From Persicitalea sp038235275 (GTDB taxonomy: Bacteria; Bacteroidota; Bacteroidia; Cytophagales; Spirosomataceae): 64,000 bases of DNA. Location of the stretch: NCBI GenBank assembly GCA_038235275.1, contig JBBSUC010000029.1, positions 4,545-68,544 on the forward strand. The letters are read 5' to 3'. Below the pieces are notes generated by a model. That model was not told the DNA's origin. It made no database searches and worked only from the letters and a program-made list of their open reading frames with translations. A program made the position numbers and the translations under genes. Position 1 is the stretch's first letter, and every line of letters starts with the position of its first letter. This document shows positions 45,870 to 54,094 of the stretch, piece after piece.

Positions 45870-47126
45870 CTACCCCTTCACTAACTCTAATATAGTAATT
45901 TCTGGCAAAATTCCCACCCGACCAGGATAGCCGAGGTACCCGAAACCGCGATTCACGTACAAACGCTGCCCTTCTTCCTCGTACAATCCTGCCCATTCTT
46001 TATAGCGGTACTGCACCGGACTCCATTTGAAGCCCGGCACTTCTATCCCAAACTGCATCCCGTGGGTGTGGCCCGCGAGGGCGAGGTCGATGTCTTTGTA
46101 ATTGGGACGAACTTGCGCCTGCCAGTGGCTGGGGTCGTGCGAGAGCAGGATCTTGACCGGGTAATCCTCTGCCCCCCGGTAGGCTTTTTCAAGATCACCG
46201 TACTTAGCGAAGCCGCCCGCGCCCCAGTTTTGGATGCCGATCAGACCGATTTCGGCCCCGTCCACGCGGATAGGACGGTTTTCATCGAGCATCAGATTCC
46301 AGCCCATTTCTTTGTGGGCGGCGGCGAGGTCTTCGAGATTTTTGCGCTTGGCGGCGGCATTTTCGAAGGGCTGGTAGTCGCCGTAGTCGTGGTTGCCGAA
46401 AATGGAGTGAACGCCCAGCGGGGCTTTGACTTTACTGAACACATCGATGTAGTCTTTTACTTCGTAGGCGCGGTCGTTGACGAGGTCGCCGGTGAAGAAA
46501 GCGATATCGGGTTTTTCTTTGAGCAGCATGTCCACGCCGCCCTGCACCGCCGTTTTGTTGAAAAAACTACCCGAGTGTATGTCTGAGAGTTGCGCGATGC
46601 GGATGCCGTCGAACTCTTTGGGCAGATTTTTCAAAACCACCTTGACCCGGCGAATCCGGTAGTCGTGCGCTCCCGAAATGATGCCGTAGGCGAAAGTACC
46701 CAATAAACCACCGCCCGCGATGAGGGCGGTGGTGGACAAAAACTCCGAACGTGGGATGCGAGGCAGCGAAGGGTCGGCGGGCGCTGGGGCCACGGAGGGT
46801 ACAAACTGGCTGATGATCCATTGCAACAGGCGGCGAACGTCGTCGATGAGCAGGAAAAGTACGGCGAACAGTTTGGCGAAATAGGGAATGGCGATGCCCG
46901 CGAAGACAAAGTTGCGGACAGTTTTGTTGAAATAATCCGGCGGCAGGAGTTGCACGATGATATACGCGCCCAGCGTCAGAATGGAAAAACCCCAGTAAAC
47001 GCCCGTCACCCAGCGTTGGGTACTTTCGGAGGAAGTGCGGATGAGGGTGCGAACGGCTTGCCAGACGTACCAGTCGATGGCGAAGAAAATAAAGGTAAGT
47101 ATGAGAAAGAAAAAAGAGCGGTTCAT
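45870..47126 (-). CDS. Membrane metallophosphoesterase (YkuE/YaeI-like)
   Basis: A 418-residue protein, start 47126 (MNRSFFFLILTFIFFAIDWY); the longer frame upstream lacks family features. About four to five membrane helices fill residues 1-180. The phosphoesterase domain follows: IAQLSDIHSGSF (DxH), FFTGDLVNDRAY (GDxxxD), SIFGNHDYGDY (GNHD), ILLSHDPSHW and LALAGHTHGMQ (GHxH), the full dimetal set. Related enzymes act on nucleotides or lipid phosphates such as UDP-diacylglucosamine; the substrate here is unknown. The domain should face the periplasm or cytoplasm after the last helix; the side is not resolved. Confidence 0.9.
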   Translation of the reverse strand: MNRSFFFLILTFIFFAIDWYVWQAVRTLIRTSSESTQRWVTGVYWGFSILTLGAYIIVQLLPPDYFNKTVRNFVFAGIAIPYFAKLFAVLFLLIDDVRRLLQWIISQFVPSVAPAPADPSLPRIPRSEFLSTTALIAGGGLLGTFAYGIISGAHDYRIRRVKVVLKNLPKEFDGIRIAQLSDIHSGSFFNKTAVQGGVDMLLKEKPDIAFFTGDLVNDRAYEVKDYIDVFSKVKAPLGVHSIFGNHDYGDYQPFENAAAKRKNLEDLAAAHKEMGWNLMLDENRPIRVDGAEIGLIGIQNWGAGGFAKYGDLEKAYRGAEDYPVKILLSHDPSHWQAQVRPNYKDIDLALAGHTHGMQFGIEVPGFKWSPVQYRYKEWAGLYEEEGQRLYVNRGFGYLGYPGRVGILPEITILELVKG

Positions 47127-47241
47127 TGAAATCAAAAAATGGATAGGATACACCGGAATTTCGGCACGTTTCTGTAAACGCGGGAATCTTTTTTCTTGTT
47201 CAGTTGGTTGATTCTGTCTTTTGCAAAAACCACCGACCGAT

Positions 47242-47463
47242 ATGCCTACCTTCGATTTCAAACGCTACCATATCCGCTCAAGCAATGCTGCCTCCGGCGA
47301 AGAACGCGCCGCCATCAATCAGGAACTGAAAGACTTGTACGCGTCGCTTTCGGCGGAGAATCAAAAGGATTTTAACGAGCAGTTGCAGAAATTCCTGTCG
47401 GCCGAACGAGCGCGGCTAAAAAGCGATATGAATGCGATAAAAGGGCTGGATAACGCCAATTGA
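47242..47463 (+). CDS. Small hypothetical protein
   Basis: A 73-residue, soluble, highly charged and probably helical protein (RAAINQELKDLYASLSAENQ; KFLSAERARLKSDMNAIKG). No domain is recognised. A TTG-N18-TGTCTTTTG promoter-like string ends just upstream (47194-47224). It is divergent from the metallophosphoesterase gene. It looks like a real conserved small protein rather than a random frame because of its good spacing and helical pattern. Confidence 0.55.
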   Translation: MPTFDFKRYHIRSSNAASGEERAAINQELKDLYASLSAENQKDFNEQLQKFLSAERARLKSDMNAIKGLDNAN

Positions 47464-47535
47464 TTAATTGACGGGGAGACAATTTCAACAAAATTTTGAT
47501 TTCGCATGACGCAGACCGAATCAGGATTTGGAAAA

Positions 47536-48549
47536 TCACTGCTCATAAACTGCCAAAGCCTCCTTCATCCGCCTTTTAATAATTTGTCGGAGCTTCTCAG
47601 GCTCCAGTACGGTCACGCCTTCGCCAAAGCCGAGTATTTCTTTTTCAAGCTCGAAGTTATGCTGCACTTTCAGCTTAATGACCATGCCGTCGGGACCACG
47701 CTCCACGACCTGCTGCGAAGGGTGGAGCGGCTTGGTTTCGACGTAGGGCGCATGAAGCGCGGTGACGAATAACTTCACTTTGATGGGCCGCAAATTCCCA
47801 CTCACCGTAACCCCAATGACATCGCGATAATACAGTTCAGGATCAATTAGTTGATTGGGAATGTACTCGACGTCGGGCGCGGGTTTGAGGGCCATGATTC
47901 TGTCCAGGGCCAGATTTGTAACGTTCCGCTGGTCGGTGCGAACGCCCACCGCGAACCAGCGGTTTTTGAATTCTTTCAGCCACCAGACGTGAAACGTAAA
48001 CGTCTGCGAGTTGCGGGCCGAAAAAGACTGATACGTTAATTGAATCGCTTTCTTCTGAACCACGGCCTGGTACAGGTCGTCCAGGAAGTGCAGCCCTTTC
48101 AGGTTATCGTTTTTCTCAAAATCAATCACCGGAGCCACCTTTCGGGCCGACGAAAAAACGTGGTCTTCCAGCTTCTGCACCACTTCATTGAGGGCTGTAA
48201 AGTGCGAAAAACTCTTGAACTGTTTCAAAACCTCCACCGCTTCGTTCATCCGCGCCAAGTCGCCGTCCGAGAGCGGAATGTTGGTGATGCTGTAATTGGG
48301 ATCTTCGTAGGTGTAGTACTTCTTCTCCCGGATGATGATGGGCGCAAAATACCCCAGCTTGTCGCTCCGCATCATCTGCAAATCGGCCTGCACCGTGCGG
48401 CGGCTAATGCCTTTGTCGATGCCCTCGTATTCGTAGAGCGATTCCGAAACCTTTTCCATCAGATCTTCGAGCGTCCAGTTGCGCTGCCGGTTGCGCAGAC
48501 AGGCGTCGATGGTTTTGTAGCGGACGAGGGCGTTGCGGTTGGCGGGCAT
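47536..48549 (-). CDS. WYL-domain transcriptional regulator
   Basis: A 337-residue regulator, start 48549 (MPANRNALVRYKTIDACL). The N-terminal winged helix is NWTLEDLMEKVSESLYEYEG with GISRRTVQADLQMMRSDKLG. The central WYL domain is around AVVQKKAIQLTYQSFSARNS with HVWWLKEFKNRWFAVGVRT, and the C-terminal WCX-like extension runs to FGEGVTVLEPEKLRQIIKRR. WYL proteins sense nucleic acid or nucleotide ligands and often control DNA- or RNA-damage and defence genes. It is divergent from the tRNA-like RNA, slipin and rtcB, so it is the likely regulator of that RNA-repair locus. Confidence 0.88.
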   Translation of the reverse strand: MPANRNALVRYKTIDACLRNRQRNWTLEDLMEKVSESLYEYEGIDKGISRRTVQADLQMMRSDKLGYFAPIIIREKKYYTYEDPNYSITNIPLSDGDLARMNEAVEVLKQFKSFSHFTALNEVVQKLEDHVFSSARKVAPVIDFEKNDNLKGLHFLDDLYQAVVQKKAIQLTYQSFSARNSQTFTFHVWWLKEFKNRWFAVGVRTDQRNVTNLALDRIMALKPAPDVEYIPNQLIDPELYYRDVIGVTVSGNLRPIKVKLFVTALHAPYVETKPLHPSQQVVERGPDGMVIKLKVQHNFELEKEILGFGEGVTVLEPEKLRQIIKRRMKEALAVYEQ

Positions 48550-48574
48550 GAGCAGGAAAGAAAAAATATTTTCA

Positions 48575-48604
48575 GAAAAATAGAAAGTTTTTTCATCTGC
48601 GCAA
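48575..48604 (-). promoter_or_regulatory. Putative promoter of WYL regulator
   Basis: On the minus strand TTG (48604-48602) is followed after 19 bp by TATTTTTC (48582-48575), close to the Bacteroidota TTG-N19-TAnnTTTG consensus, 26 bp before the start codon. Confidence 0.5.
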
Positions 48605-48730
48605 AAACACTGCGCACTAGCCACTAACCTTTGTAGCGACGAAAGCAACGTAGTCGAACCTGATGCGGGTTTCTTTATAGCCCCATAGTGTCGGTAGTCG
48701 CTGACTGCCGATATGCTGTCGGCTGCGCCC

Positions 48731-48840
48731 TGTTTTTCGTCATTTGATCTGTCGGTCAGAGGTTCAATTCCTCTTCCTGCTTCGGCAGGATAGCTCAGTG
48801 GTTAGAGCAACAGTAAATGCGGGTTCGAGTCCTGCTACCA
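48731..48840 (+). ncRNA. Permuted tRNA-like RNA, probable YrlA-type Y RNA
   Basis: In order: T arm (AGAGG 48758-62, loop TTCAATT, CCTCT 48770-74); acceptor 3' strand TCCTGC (48775-80); tetraloop TTCG; acceptor 5' strand GCAGGA (48785-90); TA; D arm (GCTC 48793-96, loop AGTGGTTA, GAGC 48805-08). The anticodon-stem position is formed by CTGT (48749-52) with ACAG (48810-13). It continues outward as CATTT (48741-45) with AAATG (48815-19). This is a tRNA turned inside out: acceptor ends joined, 5' and 3' ends leaving through the anticodon stem. Bacterial Y RNAs of YrlA type have this fold. A second T-arm-like unit with TACCA follows (48819-48840). No canonical full tRNA can be read. Confidence 0.65.
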
Positions 48841-49183
48841 CCCGAAAGGGTGGTCCGTTGGTGGAAGGCGAAGCAGACCACTTCATAAAAAAGGTCACCT
48901 TGAAAAACCAGTAGAGACGCTGCCCCGTGAACTATTCGGCTTGCCGGATACGCCACAATTGAGTCGATGCCAGCGGGCAGACCAGGGGACAGCCGGGCCG
49001 GAAGGCCGCTTCTGGAAGAGCATTCAGTATTGATTCTGCCAACGATTTCCCTGTTGGCACCCGGTGCTGAACCCTTTTTCCGAACCGCCTTCCCGAAGGT
49101 CGTCGCCACCTGCCTCCGCGTGGGCTGAATGGGTAGCGGCTCGCTGGTTTATATTTAGCAACCACTTTTTATCAAAAATAACC

Positions 49184-50290
49184 ATGAAAACCGTACGCAT
49201 CCAGACCCAGGAAATTGGATTGTTATTCAAGAACGGCGATTTCCACAAAGTACTTACACCCGGCAAGCACTGGATTTGGCCCAACGAAACGCTGTATTTC
49301 TACAAGCGCAGGGATTTGCTGCAAAACCCACCCCGTGATTTGACGATACTGCTTTCGTATCCCGAAATCGCCGCCGAACTGGATGTGGTCGAAGTAAAAG
49401 ATAACGAAATTGCGATACAGTACGAAGACAACCTGTTCCGGGCCGTGCTGCCTAAAGGGCGCTGGGCCTACTGGAAAGGCGTGAAAAACTACCATTACCA
49501 GATTCTGGACATCACGCAACTGGCGATTCCGGCGGAAGTTGATTTAGCCTCGCTGATGCCGCAGCCCCTGGGTGCCTACGTGCGGACGACAACCGTCGAA
49601 GGCCACGAAAAAGGTACACTGTTCATCGACTGGAAATTCGAGAGCGTGCTGGAACCCGGCGTCTATCACTGGTGGAAAAACAACACGCCCGTCCACGTGC
49701 TGAAAGTGGACACGCGCCGCCAGCAAATGGAAATTTCGGGCCAGGAAATTTTGACTAAGGACAAAGCCACCATTCGGCTAAGCTTCTACGTGCAGTACCA
49801 CGTTCGGGATGTGATCAAGGCGTTGGTCGAAAACAAAGACTACGACAAGCAACTGTACGTACAAATGCAGTTGGCCCTGCGGGCCTACATCGGCGGCTTG
49901 ACGCTGGACGAGTTGTTGGATAAGAAAGCTGACATGACGGATGCCATCCTGCAAGCTACGGCTGCAAAAGCCGGAGAACTGGGCGTCGAGTTGAGCGGTG
50001 GCGGGGTGCGCGACATCATCCTGCCGGGCGATATGCGCGACATCATGAACCAGGTGTTGACGGCCGAAAAGAAAGCCCAGGCCAACATCATCATGCGTCG
50101 GGAAGAAACCGCCTCGACCCGCAGCTTGTTGAACACGGCCAAGCTGATGGAGGATAACGAGATGCTGTGGAAATTGAAAGAAATGGAGTACGTCGAGAAA
50201 ATCGCCGAAAAAATGAACACCATTTCCGTCTCCGGCAGCGGTCAAGTCATTGACCAGTTGAAGCAGATTTTTGTTTCTTCTAAAAATTGA
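49184..50290 (+). CDS. Slipin/SPFH (band 7) domain protein
   Basis: A 368-residue protein starting at ATG 49184 (MKTVRIQTQEIGLLFKNGDF). The SPFH core is GVYHWWKNNTPVHVLKVDTR with QMEISGQEILTKDKATIRLS and YHVRDVIKALVENKDYDKQL, then LDELLDKKADMTDAILQATA. A helical tail follows (TAEKKAQANIIMRREETAST). There is no N-terminal membrane helix, unlike many stomatins. Slipins of this sort are found next to rtcB in RNA-repair operons of many bacteria; their role there is not settled. It is 104 bp upstream of rtcB in the same direction. Confidence 0.9.
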   Translation: MKTVRIQTQEIGLLFKNGDFHKVLTPGKHWIWPNETLYFYKRRDLLQNPPRDLTILLSYPEIAAELDVVEVKDNEIAIQYEDNLFRAVLPKGRWAYWKGVKNYHYQILDITQLAIPAEVDLASLMPQPLGAYVRTTTVEGHEKGTLFIDWKFESVLEPGVYHWWKNNTPVHVLKVDTRRQQMEISGQEILTKDKATIRLSFYVQYHVRDVIKALVENKDYDKQLYVQMQLALRAYIGGLTLDELLDKKADMTDAILQATAAKAGELGVELSGGGVRDIILPGDMRDIMNQVLTAEKKAQANIIMRREETASTRSLLNTAKLMEDNEMLWKLKEMEYVEKIAEKMNTISVSGSGQVIDQLKQIFVSSKN

Positions 50291-50309
50291 ACCCCACCGT
50301 AATGAACTC

Positions 50310-50337
50310 CCCCCTCTCCCCTTTTCAGGAGAGGGGG
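50310..50337. repeat. GC-rich palindrome between slipin gene and rtcB
   Basis: CCCCCTCTCC (50310-50319) and GGAGAGGGGG (50328-50337) form a perfect 10-bp stem with loop CCTTTTCA, followed by TCAGGGGGTGAGG. Palindromes of this wording are common dispersed repeats in many genomes. Here it could also weaken readthrough into rtcB. Confidence 0.7.
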
Positions 50338-50365
50338 TCAGGGGGTGAGGTGAAAACGAACACGA

Positions 50366-50373
50366 TACATTTG
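50366..50373 (+). promoter_or_regulatory. Putative rtcB promoter -7 box
   Basis: TACATTTG is an exact TAnnTTTG -7 match, 21 bp before the rtcB ATG. No clear -33 TTG is seen. rtcB may thus have its own start site in addition to any transcript from upstream. Confidence 0.4.
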
Positions 50374-50394
50374 AATTAGTAAACAATCCCAATC

Positions 50395-51930
50395 ATGGAA
50401 ACTGACTTGATTACCATCGAAGACATTTTGGTGCTTGCTCCCATCCCCACCGACCTGCACACGCCTTTCCTGCGGGTGGCCAATGGCTTGACGCAGCGGG
50501 CCAAATATCCCAAAGAAAAAGTTCTGGGCTTGCTGGCGCAGATGTTCCAAAACCCAAAAAAATACGCCTACTCCAAAAACAAGGTCACCAATCTGGCCCG
50601 CACCATTTACGCCCTCAACAAGCAAGGCATCTCCGTCCCGTTGAGCGAAGCCGGGGCTGCTTACCTGCTGCCAGAACCGACGCCCTACGCCATTCAGGCC
50701 GAGGGAAAGCAGCAGGCCACGGCCTTCGACCTGCGAACGGAGCGGCTGCCCTACGCTATTTTTGGTCGCGAACACATCGAAGACGGCGCCTTGCAGCAAA
50801 TGGAAACCGCCGCCAGTCTACCCATTGCGGTGGCCGGGGCGCTCATGCCTGACGCGCATCAGGGCTACGGCCTGCCCATCGGTGGGGTACTGGCCACGGA
50901 GCCGAACACCATCATTCCGTTTGCCGTCGGTGTCGATATCGCCTGCCGAATGTGCCTGTCGGTTTTTGACCTGCCGCCGGATTACTTGAAGCGCGAGCCG
51001 CATTTGCTCAAAAAGACTTTGGTCGAAAAAACCAAATTCGGGATGGGCGGCGAAGTGCGCGAGAAGTTCGACGAGAGCGTCATGGACTTGCCTGAGTGGC
51101 AGGCGACCAAGGTCATTCGCGATCTGAAAGACAAGGCATACCGGCAATTGGGAACGTCCGGTACGGGCAATCACTTCGCGGAGTGGGGCATCATGGACGT
51201 GTACGCCCAAGACGAAGCCAACGGCCTCGACCTGCCGCCGGGCCAATACATGGCGCTGCTGACGCATTCGGGTTCGCGGGGTTTTGGCGGGACGGTGGCG
51301 AATTATTACTCCAAACTCGCCATGCAGAAAACCCGCCTGCCCAAACAAGCCGCGCACCTGGCCTGGCTCGACCTGAACACCGAAGAAGGGCAGGAATACT
51401 GGATTGCCATGAACCTGGCGGGCGAATACGCCTCGGCCAATCACCACGAAATCCATAATAAAATAGCCAAAGCCCTGCGCGAAAAACCACAGCTGATGAT
51501 TGAAAACCATCATAACTTCGCCTGGAAAGAGCAACTGGCCGACGGCCGCGAGGTGATGGTGCACCGCAAGGGTGCTACCCCCGCCGGACCCGGCGTGCTG
51601 GGCATCATTCCGGGTTCGATGACCAAACCCGGCTTCGTGGTGCGGGGTCGCGGCCACGCCGATTCCATTAATTCGGCTTCGCACGGGGCCGGGCGGCTGA
51701 TGTCGCGGACGAAAGCCCTCAACAGCATCACGCAGTCGCAGTTGAACAAGGCGTTGCAGGAAGCCGACATTCAGCTCATCGGCGGTGATCTGGACGAGGC
51801 CCCGATGGTGTACAAAGACATCGACACCGTCATTGACGCCCAGCGCGAATTGGTGGAGGTACTGGCGAAGTTTACGCCGAAAATTGTGAGGATGGCGGAT
51901 GCTAATCGGAAGGAGGGGCGGGAGGATTGA
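50395..51930 (+). CDS. rtcB: RNA-splicing ligase RtcB
   Basis: A 511-residue 3'-5' RNA ligase. It joins 2',3'-cyclic phosphate (or 3'-phosphate) and 5'-OH ends with GTP and Mn, and so repairs RNAs cut by anticodon nucleases and toxins. Metal and active-site blocks are all present: DAHQG (153-157), GVDIACRM with Cys184, GTSGTGNHF (N259), LTHSGSRGFGG, ASANHHEIHNK, and SASHGAGRLMSR whose His430 should carry GMP. Length is typical of bacterial RtcB. Its partners here are the slipin gene, a tRNA-like RNA and a WYL regulator. No archease gene is adjacent. Confidence 0.97.
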   Translation: METDLITIEDILVLAPIPTDLHTPFLRVANGLTQRAKYPKEKVLGLLAQMFQNPKKYAYSKNKVTNLARTIYALNKQGISVPLSEAGAAYLLPEPTPYAIQAEGKQQATAFDLRTERLPYAIFGREHIEDGALQQMETAASLPIAVAGALMPDAHQGYGLPIGGVLATEPNTIIPFAVGVDIACRMCLSVFDLPPDYLKREPHLLKKTLVEKTKFGMGGEVREKFDESVMDLPEWQATKVIRDLKDKAYRQLGTSGTGNHFAEWGIMDVYAQDEANGLDLPPGQYMALLTHSGSRGFGGTVANYYSKLAMQKTRLPKQAAHLAWLDLNTEEGQEYWIAMNLAGEYASANHHEIHNKIAKALREKPQLMIENHHNFAWKEQLADGREVMVHRKGATPAGPGVLGIIPGSMTKPGFVVRGRGHADSINSASHGAGRLMSRTKALNSITQSQLNKALQEADIQLIGGDLDEAPMVYKDIDTVIDAQRELVEVLAKFTPKIVRMADANRKEGRED

Positions 51931-51968
51931 GTTTACAGGCGCATTGTGGCGGGGAGTGGGGAAAAACT

Positions 51969-52853
51969 CTACCTCTCGTTGAGTTTTCGTTTTAGTTCTT
52001 CGATTTCCTTTTGAGCGTCGGTCAGTGCTGATTTGGTGTCCGTTAATTCGGATTTGGTTTCTGTCAATTCCGATTCTGCCTCCGACAGTTTTGCTTTCAG
52101 TTTTCCAGCCCGCTCATCGAACATCGCCTCGACGCTCCGCCAGGCTTCTTGCTCGGTTTCGATTCTTCGCTTTTCTTCCGGGTCAGTTCCGGTATGGTGC
52201 AAGAGGTCGGTCATAATTTTCACTTCTTCAAGGTCAGCGTCGTGGTTGAACTGCTTGATGATCTGAGCATTATCAACGAAGTTCCCCTGTTCGAAGACAC
52301 TCAGCAGTTTATCGAGCCGGGTTTGGTACTTCGACTCGATCCTCGGCAACTGAATCACAAAACAGTCGTGGGTCAGTCTTTCGATGAATTCGCTCTTTTT
52401 CTCGATGATTTGGTCGGCGATCATATCCATGTATTGCCGCTGTACCCGTACCGCCGAGGTTTCGATTTCGGGCAGTGTGAAACCGAGCAGATAGATCGTT
52501 ACGATGGGCAGCGGCTCTTTCTTTTTCCCGGTTGAGGTCTCCACCTCGTCCTCCTTTTTGTACTGCTCAGCCAGGTAGTTGCGGAAACGCATGAGGTCGA
52601 TCTGATTCTTGGCCTTCTGAATCTCGATCAGCACTTTCTTGAATTCCCCGTCCTGGTTTTTGATCGTGGCGATGAAGTCCAGGCGAAAGACCGCCAACCC
52701 GGCCATTTGGTCGGTATAAGTAAATTCCTGCGGCTTTACCTGTACGTGTTCAATAGTCTCGTCCAGCAGCGTACCGATGAAGAATTTCGCAATGCGCTCG
52801 TCTTCCATGAGCCGCTTGAAGACTACGTCGTAGATGGGGTTGGCGATGATCAT
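51969..52853 (-). CDS. PD-(D/E)XK nuclease-family transposase-like protein
   Basis: A 294-residue protein of the Rpn/PD-(D/E)XK transposase type. NPIYDVVFKRLMEDERIAKF is the N-terminal signature. RLDFIATIKNQDGEFKKVLIEIQKAK carries Asp ... Glu-x-Gln of the nuclease core (shown here only as motif; residues ~76-101). The C-terminus is a coiled coil with three near-perfect heptad copies (SELTETK, SELTDTK, SALTDAQ) and ends KEIEELKRKLNER. Such proteins are multicopy in Bacteroidota and linked to recombination. Complete by length. Confidence 0.85.
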   Translation of the reverse strand: MIIANPIYDVVFKRLMEDERIAKFFIGTLLDETIEHVQVKPQEFTYTDQMAGLAVFRLDFIATIKNQDGEFKKVLIEIQKAKNQIDLMRFRNYLAEQYKKEDEVETSTGKKKEPLPIVTIYLLGFTLPEIETSAVRVQRQYMDMIADQIIEKKSEFIERLTHDCFVIQLPRIESKYQTRLDKLLSVFEQGNFVDNAQIIKQFNHDADLEEVKIMTDLLHHTGTDPEEKRRIETEQEAWRSVEAMFDERAGKLKAKLSEAESELTETKSELTDTKSALTDAQKEIEELKRKLNER

Positions 52854-53281
52854 GAGCGGCGGGGTGAGTTTTTGGTAAAGTTAGGGAATAGTTGGGGATG
52901 TGTAATGGTGCCATTGCTGACGTGCGTTGGGTGAACACGGCCCGCTCCTACCTGGGTCTGGTCTCTTCGGCCTGGCAGTTCTCACGCCGTTGTGCGCTCT
53001 CATGGAGTGAAAGTTTCGTTCCTTGTTTGCAAATCGCGAACAAAGAACAGACTAGCGTCCTAGCGACTTGGGATTGTTCAGATGGTTGGTACGAATTGAA
53101 AGGAAGGGAAGATTGAGAATACTTAGTGGCTTCGGCCTTCGTCGCGTTGCAAACGCGAGGTGATGCAACGCCCGATTGTAAATCGGGGTTAGCGGGGGAG
53201 ATACATACATAAACGGCTGGTGCTAAATCAAAAAAAAGTCGCCAAATTGTGACCCACTACACAGAATGAACACGTAAGCGT
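52854..53281. other. Non-coding border region left of the AT-rich island
   Basis: About 430 bp with no supported gene. It contains clustered palindromes: CGCGTT-GCA-AACGCG at 53143-53157, GCGTTGC/GCAACGC at 53144-53150 and 53165-53171, and CCCGATT-GTA-AATCGGG at 53171-53187. After ~53215 the composition turns AT-rich. The palindromes may mark the insertion border of the island to the right. Confidence 0.5.
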
Positions 53282-54094
53282 ATGCCAACTCCCTATCTTA
53301 GATGGACTGGATCGAAAAGATGGCTAATAAAAGATCACATAAAAGATTATCTACCAGTAAGTTTTAATAATTATCATGAACCATTCCTAGGGGGAGGGGC
53401 TATGTTTTTCTATTTAATAACAAACAACCCCAATAGTATTAAGAAATTTAATCTTTCCGATGTAAATGAGGAGTTGATCAACTGCTACATTCAGGTACGC
53501 GATAAGCCGAAAGATTTAGTTAACACGTTAAAATCTTTCAACAATACTAAACAGCACTACTACTACATTAGAGATAAAATGTTTAGAGATGATATTAGTA
53601 GGGCTGCGAGATTTATTTTTCTAAACCGTACTTCCTTCAATGGTATTTATCGTGTTAATAATCAAGGAAAGTATAATGTACCTTACGGATATAGACAAAA
53701 AGTTGATTTTGTTACTGAGGACCTAATTCTTTCTGTTAGCAACTCATTAAAGTCAGTTGAGTTAAATTGTCGGAGTTTTGAAGAATCCATAGAACAAATC
53801 CAAAGAAAAGACCTTGTTTTTATTGATCCACCTTATACAGTAGCGCATGAAAATAATGGATTTATAGAGTATAACCAAAAATTATTTTCTTGGGAAGATC
53901 AGATAAGACTCCGAGATTTTATTGAAAAAGTTAAATTGAAGGGAGCACATTTTATTCTCACTAATGCTAGTCATCCATCAATTTCAGAATTATACGCTGG
54001 TATTGGTGCGTCTAAAACATTAAGTCGTATATGTAAAGTTGGCGGCAGAAACAAGACTCGTGGAGATTTCAATGAACTATTAATATATGGTTAA
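53282..54094 (+). CDS. Dam-type DNA adenine N6-methyltransferase
   Basis: A 270-residue D12-class (alpha) adenine methylase. YLRWTGSKRW (5-14) is the SAM-binding FxxxGxK-like motif, HEPFLGGGAMFF (32-43) and LSDVNEELIN follow, and the catalytic DPPY is in VFIDPPYTV (182-185). HFILTNASHPSI is a later conserved block. Target probably a short site such as GATC, as in Dam/DpnIIA, but unproven. It is AT-rich and converges with the unknown-family gene, with a 4-base overlap of their 3' ends. It may protect the host from the neighbouring system or be a phage-type orphan methylase. Confidence 0.9.
   Translation: MPTPYLRWTGSKRWLIKDHIKDYLPVSFNNYHEPFLGGGAMFFYLITNNPNSIKKFNLSDVNEELINCYIQVRDKPKDLVNTLKSFNNTKQHYYYIRDKMFRDDISRAARFIFLNRTSFNGIYRVNNQGKYNVPYGYRQKVDFVTEDLILSVSNSLKSVELNCRSFEESIEQIQRKDLVFIDPPYTVAHENNGFIEYNQKLFSWEDQIRLRDFIEKVKLKGAHFILTNASHPSISELYAGIGASKTLSRICKVGGRNKTRGDFNELLIYG

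Larger units (their letters stand above)
48550..49183. other. Structured non-coding region of RNA-repair locus
   Basis: About 630 bp without a supported protein gene. It contains the WYL promoter, a perfect 9-bp hairpin at 48691-48711 (TCGGTAGTC/GACTGCCGA), and the tRNA-like RNA. Downstream are a GAAA-capped hairpin at 48837-48854 and a 7-bp stem TGCCAAC/GTTGGCA near 49037-49058. The last is followed by CCCTTTTTC. Several small structured RNA segments may be transcribed toward the slipin gene. Confidence 0.55.

Noticed and set aside
48785..48840. Canonical tRNA gene starting GCAGGATAGCTCAG
   Set aside because: D arm and T-like arm are there, but there is no anticodon arm and no free 3' acceptor strand. 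The complement TCCTGC lies in front of it, so the permuted reading fits better.
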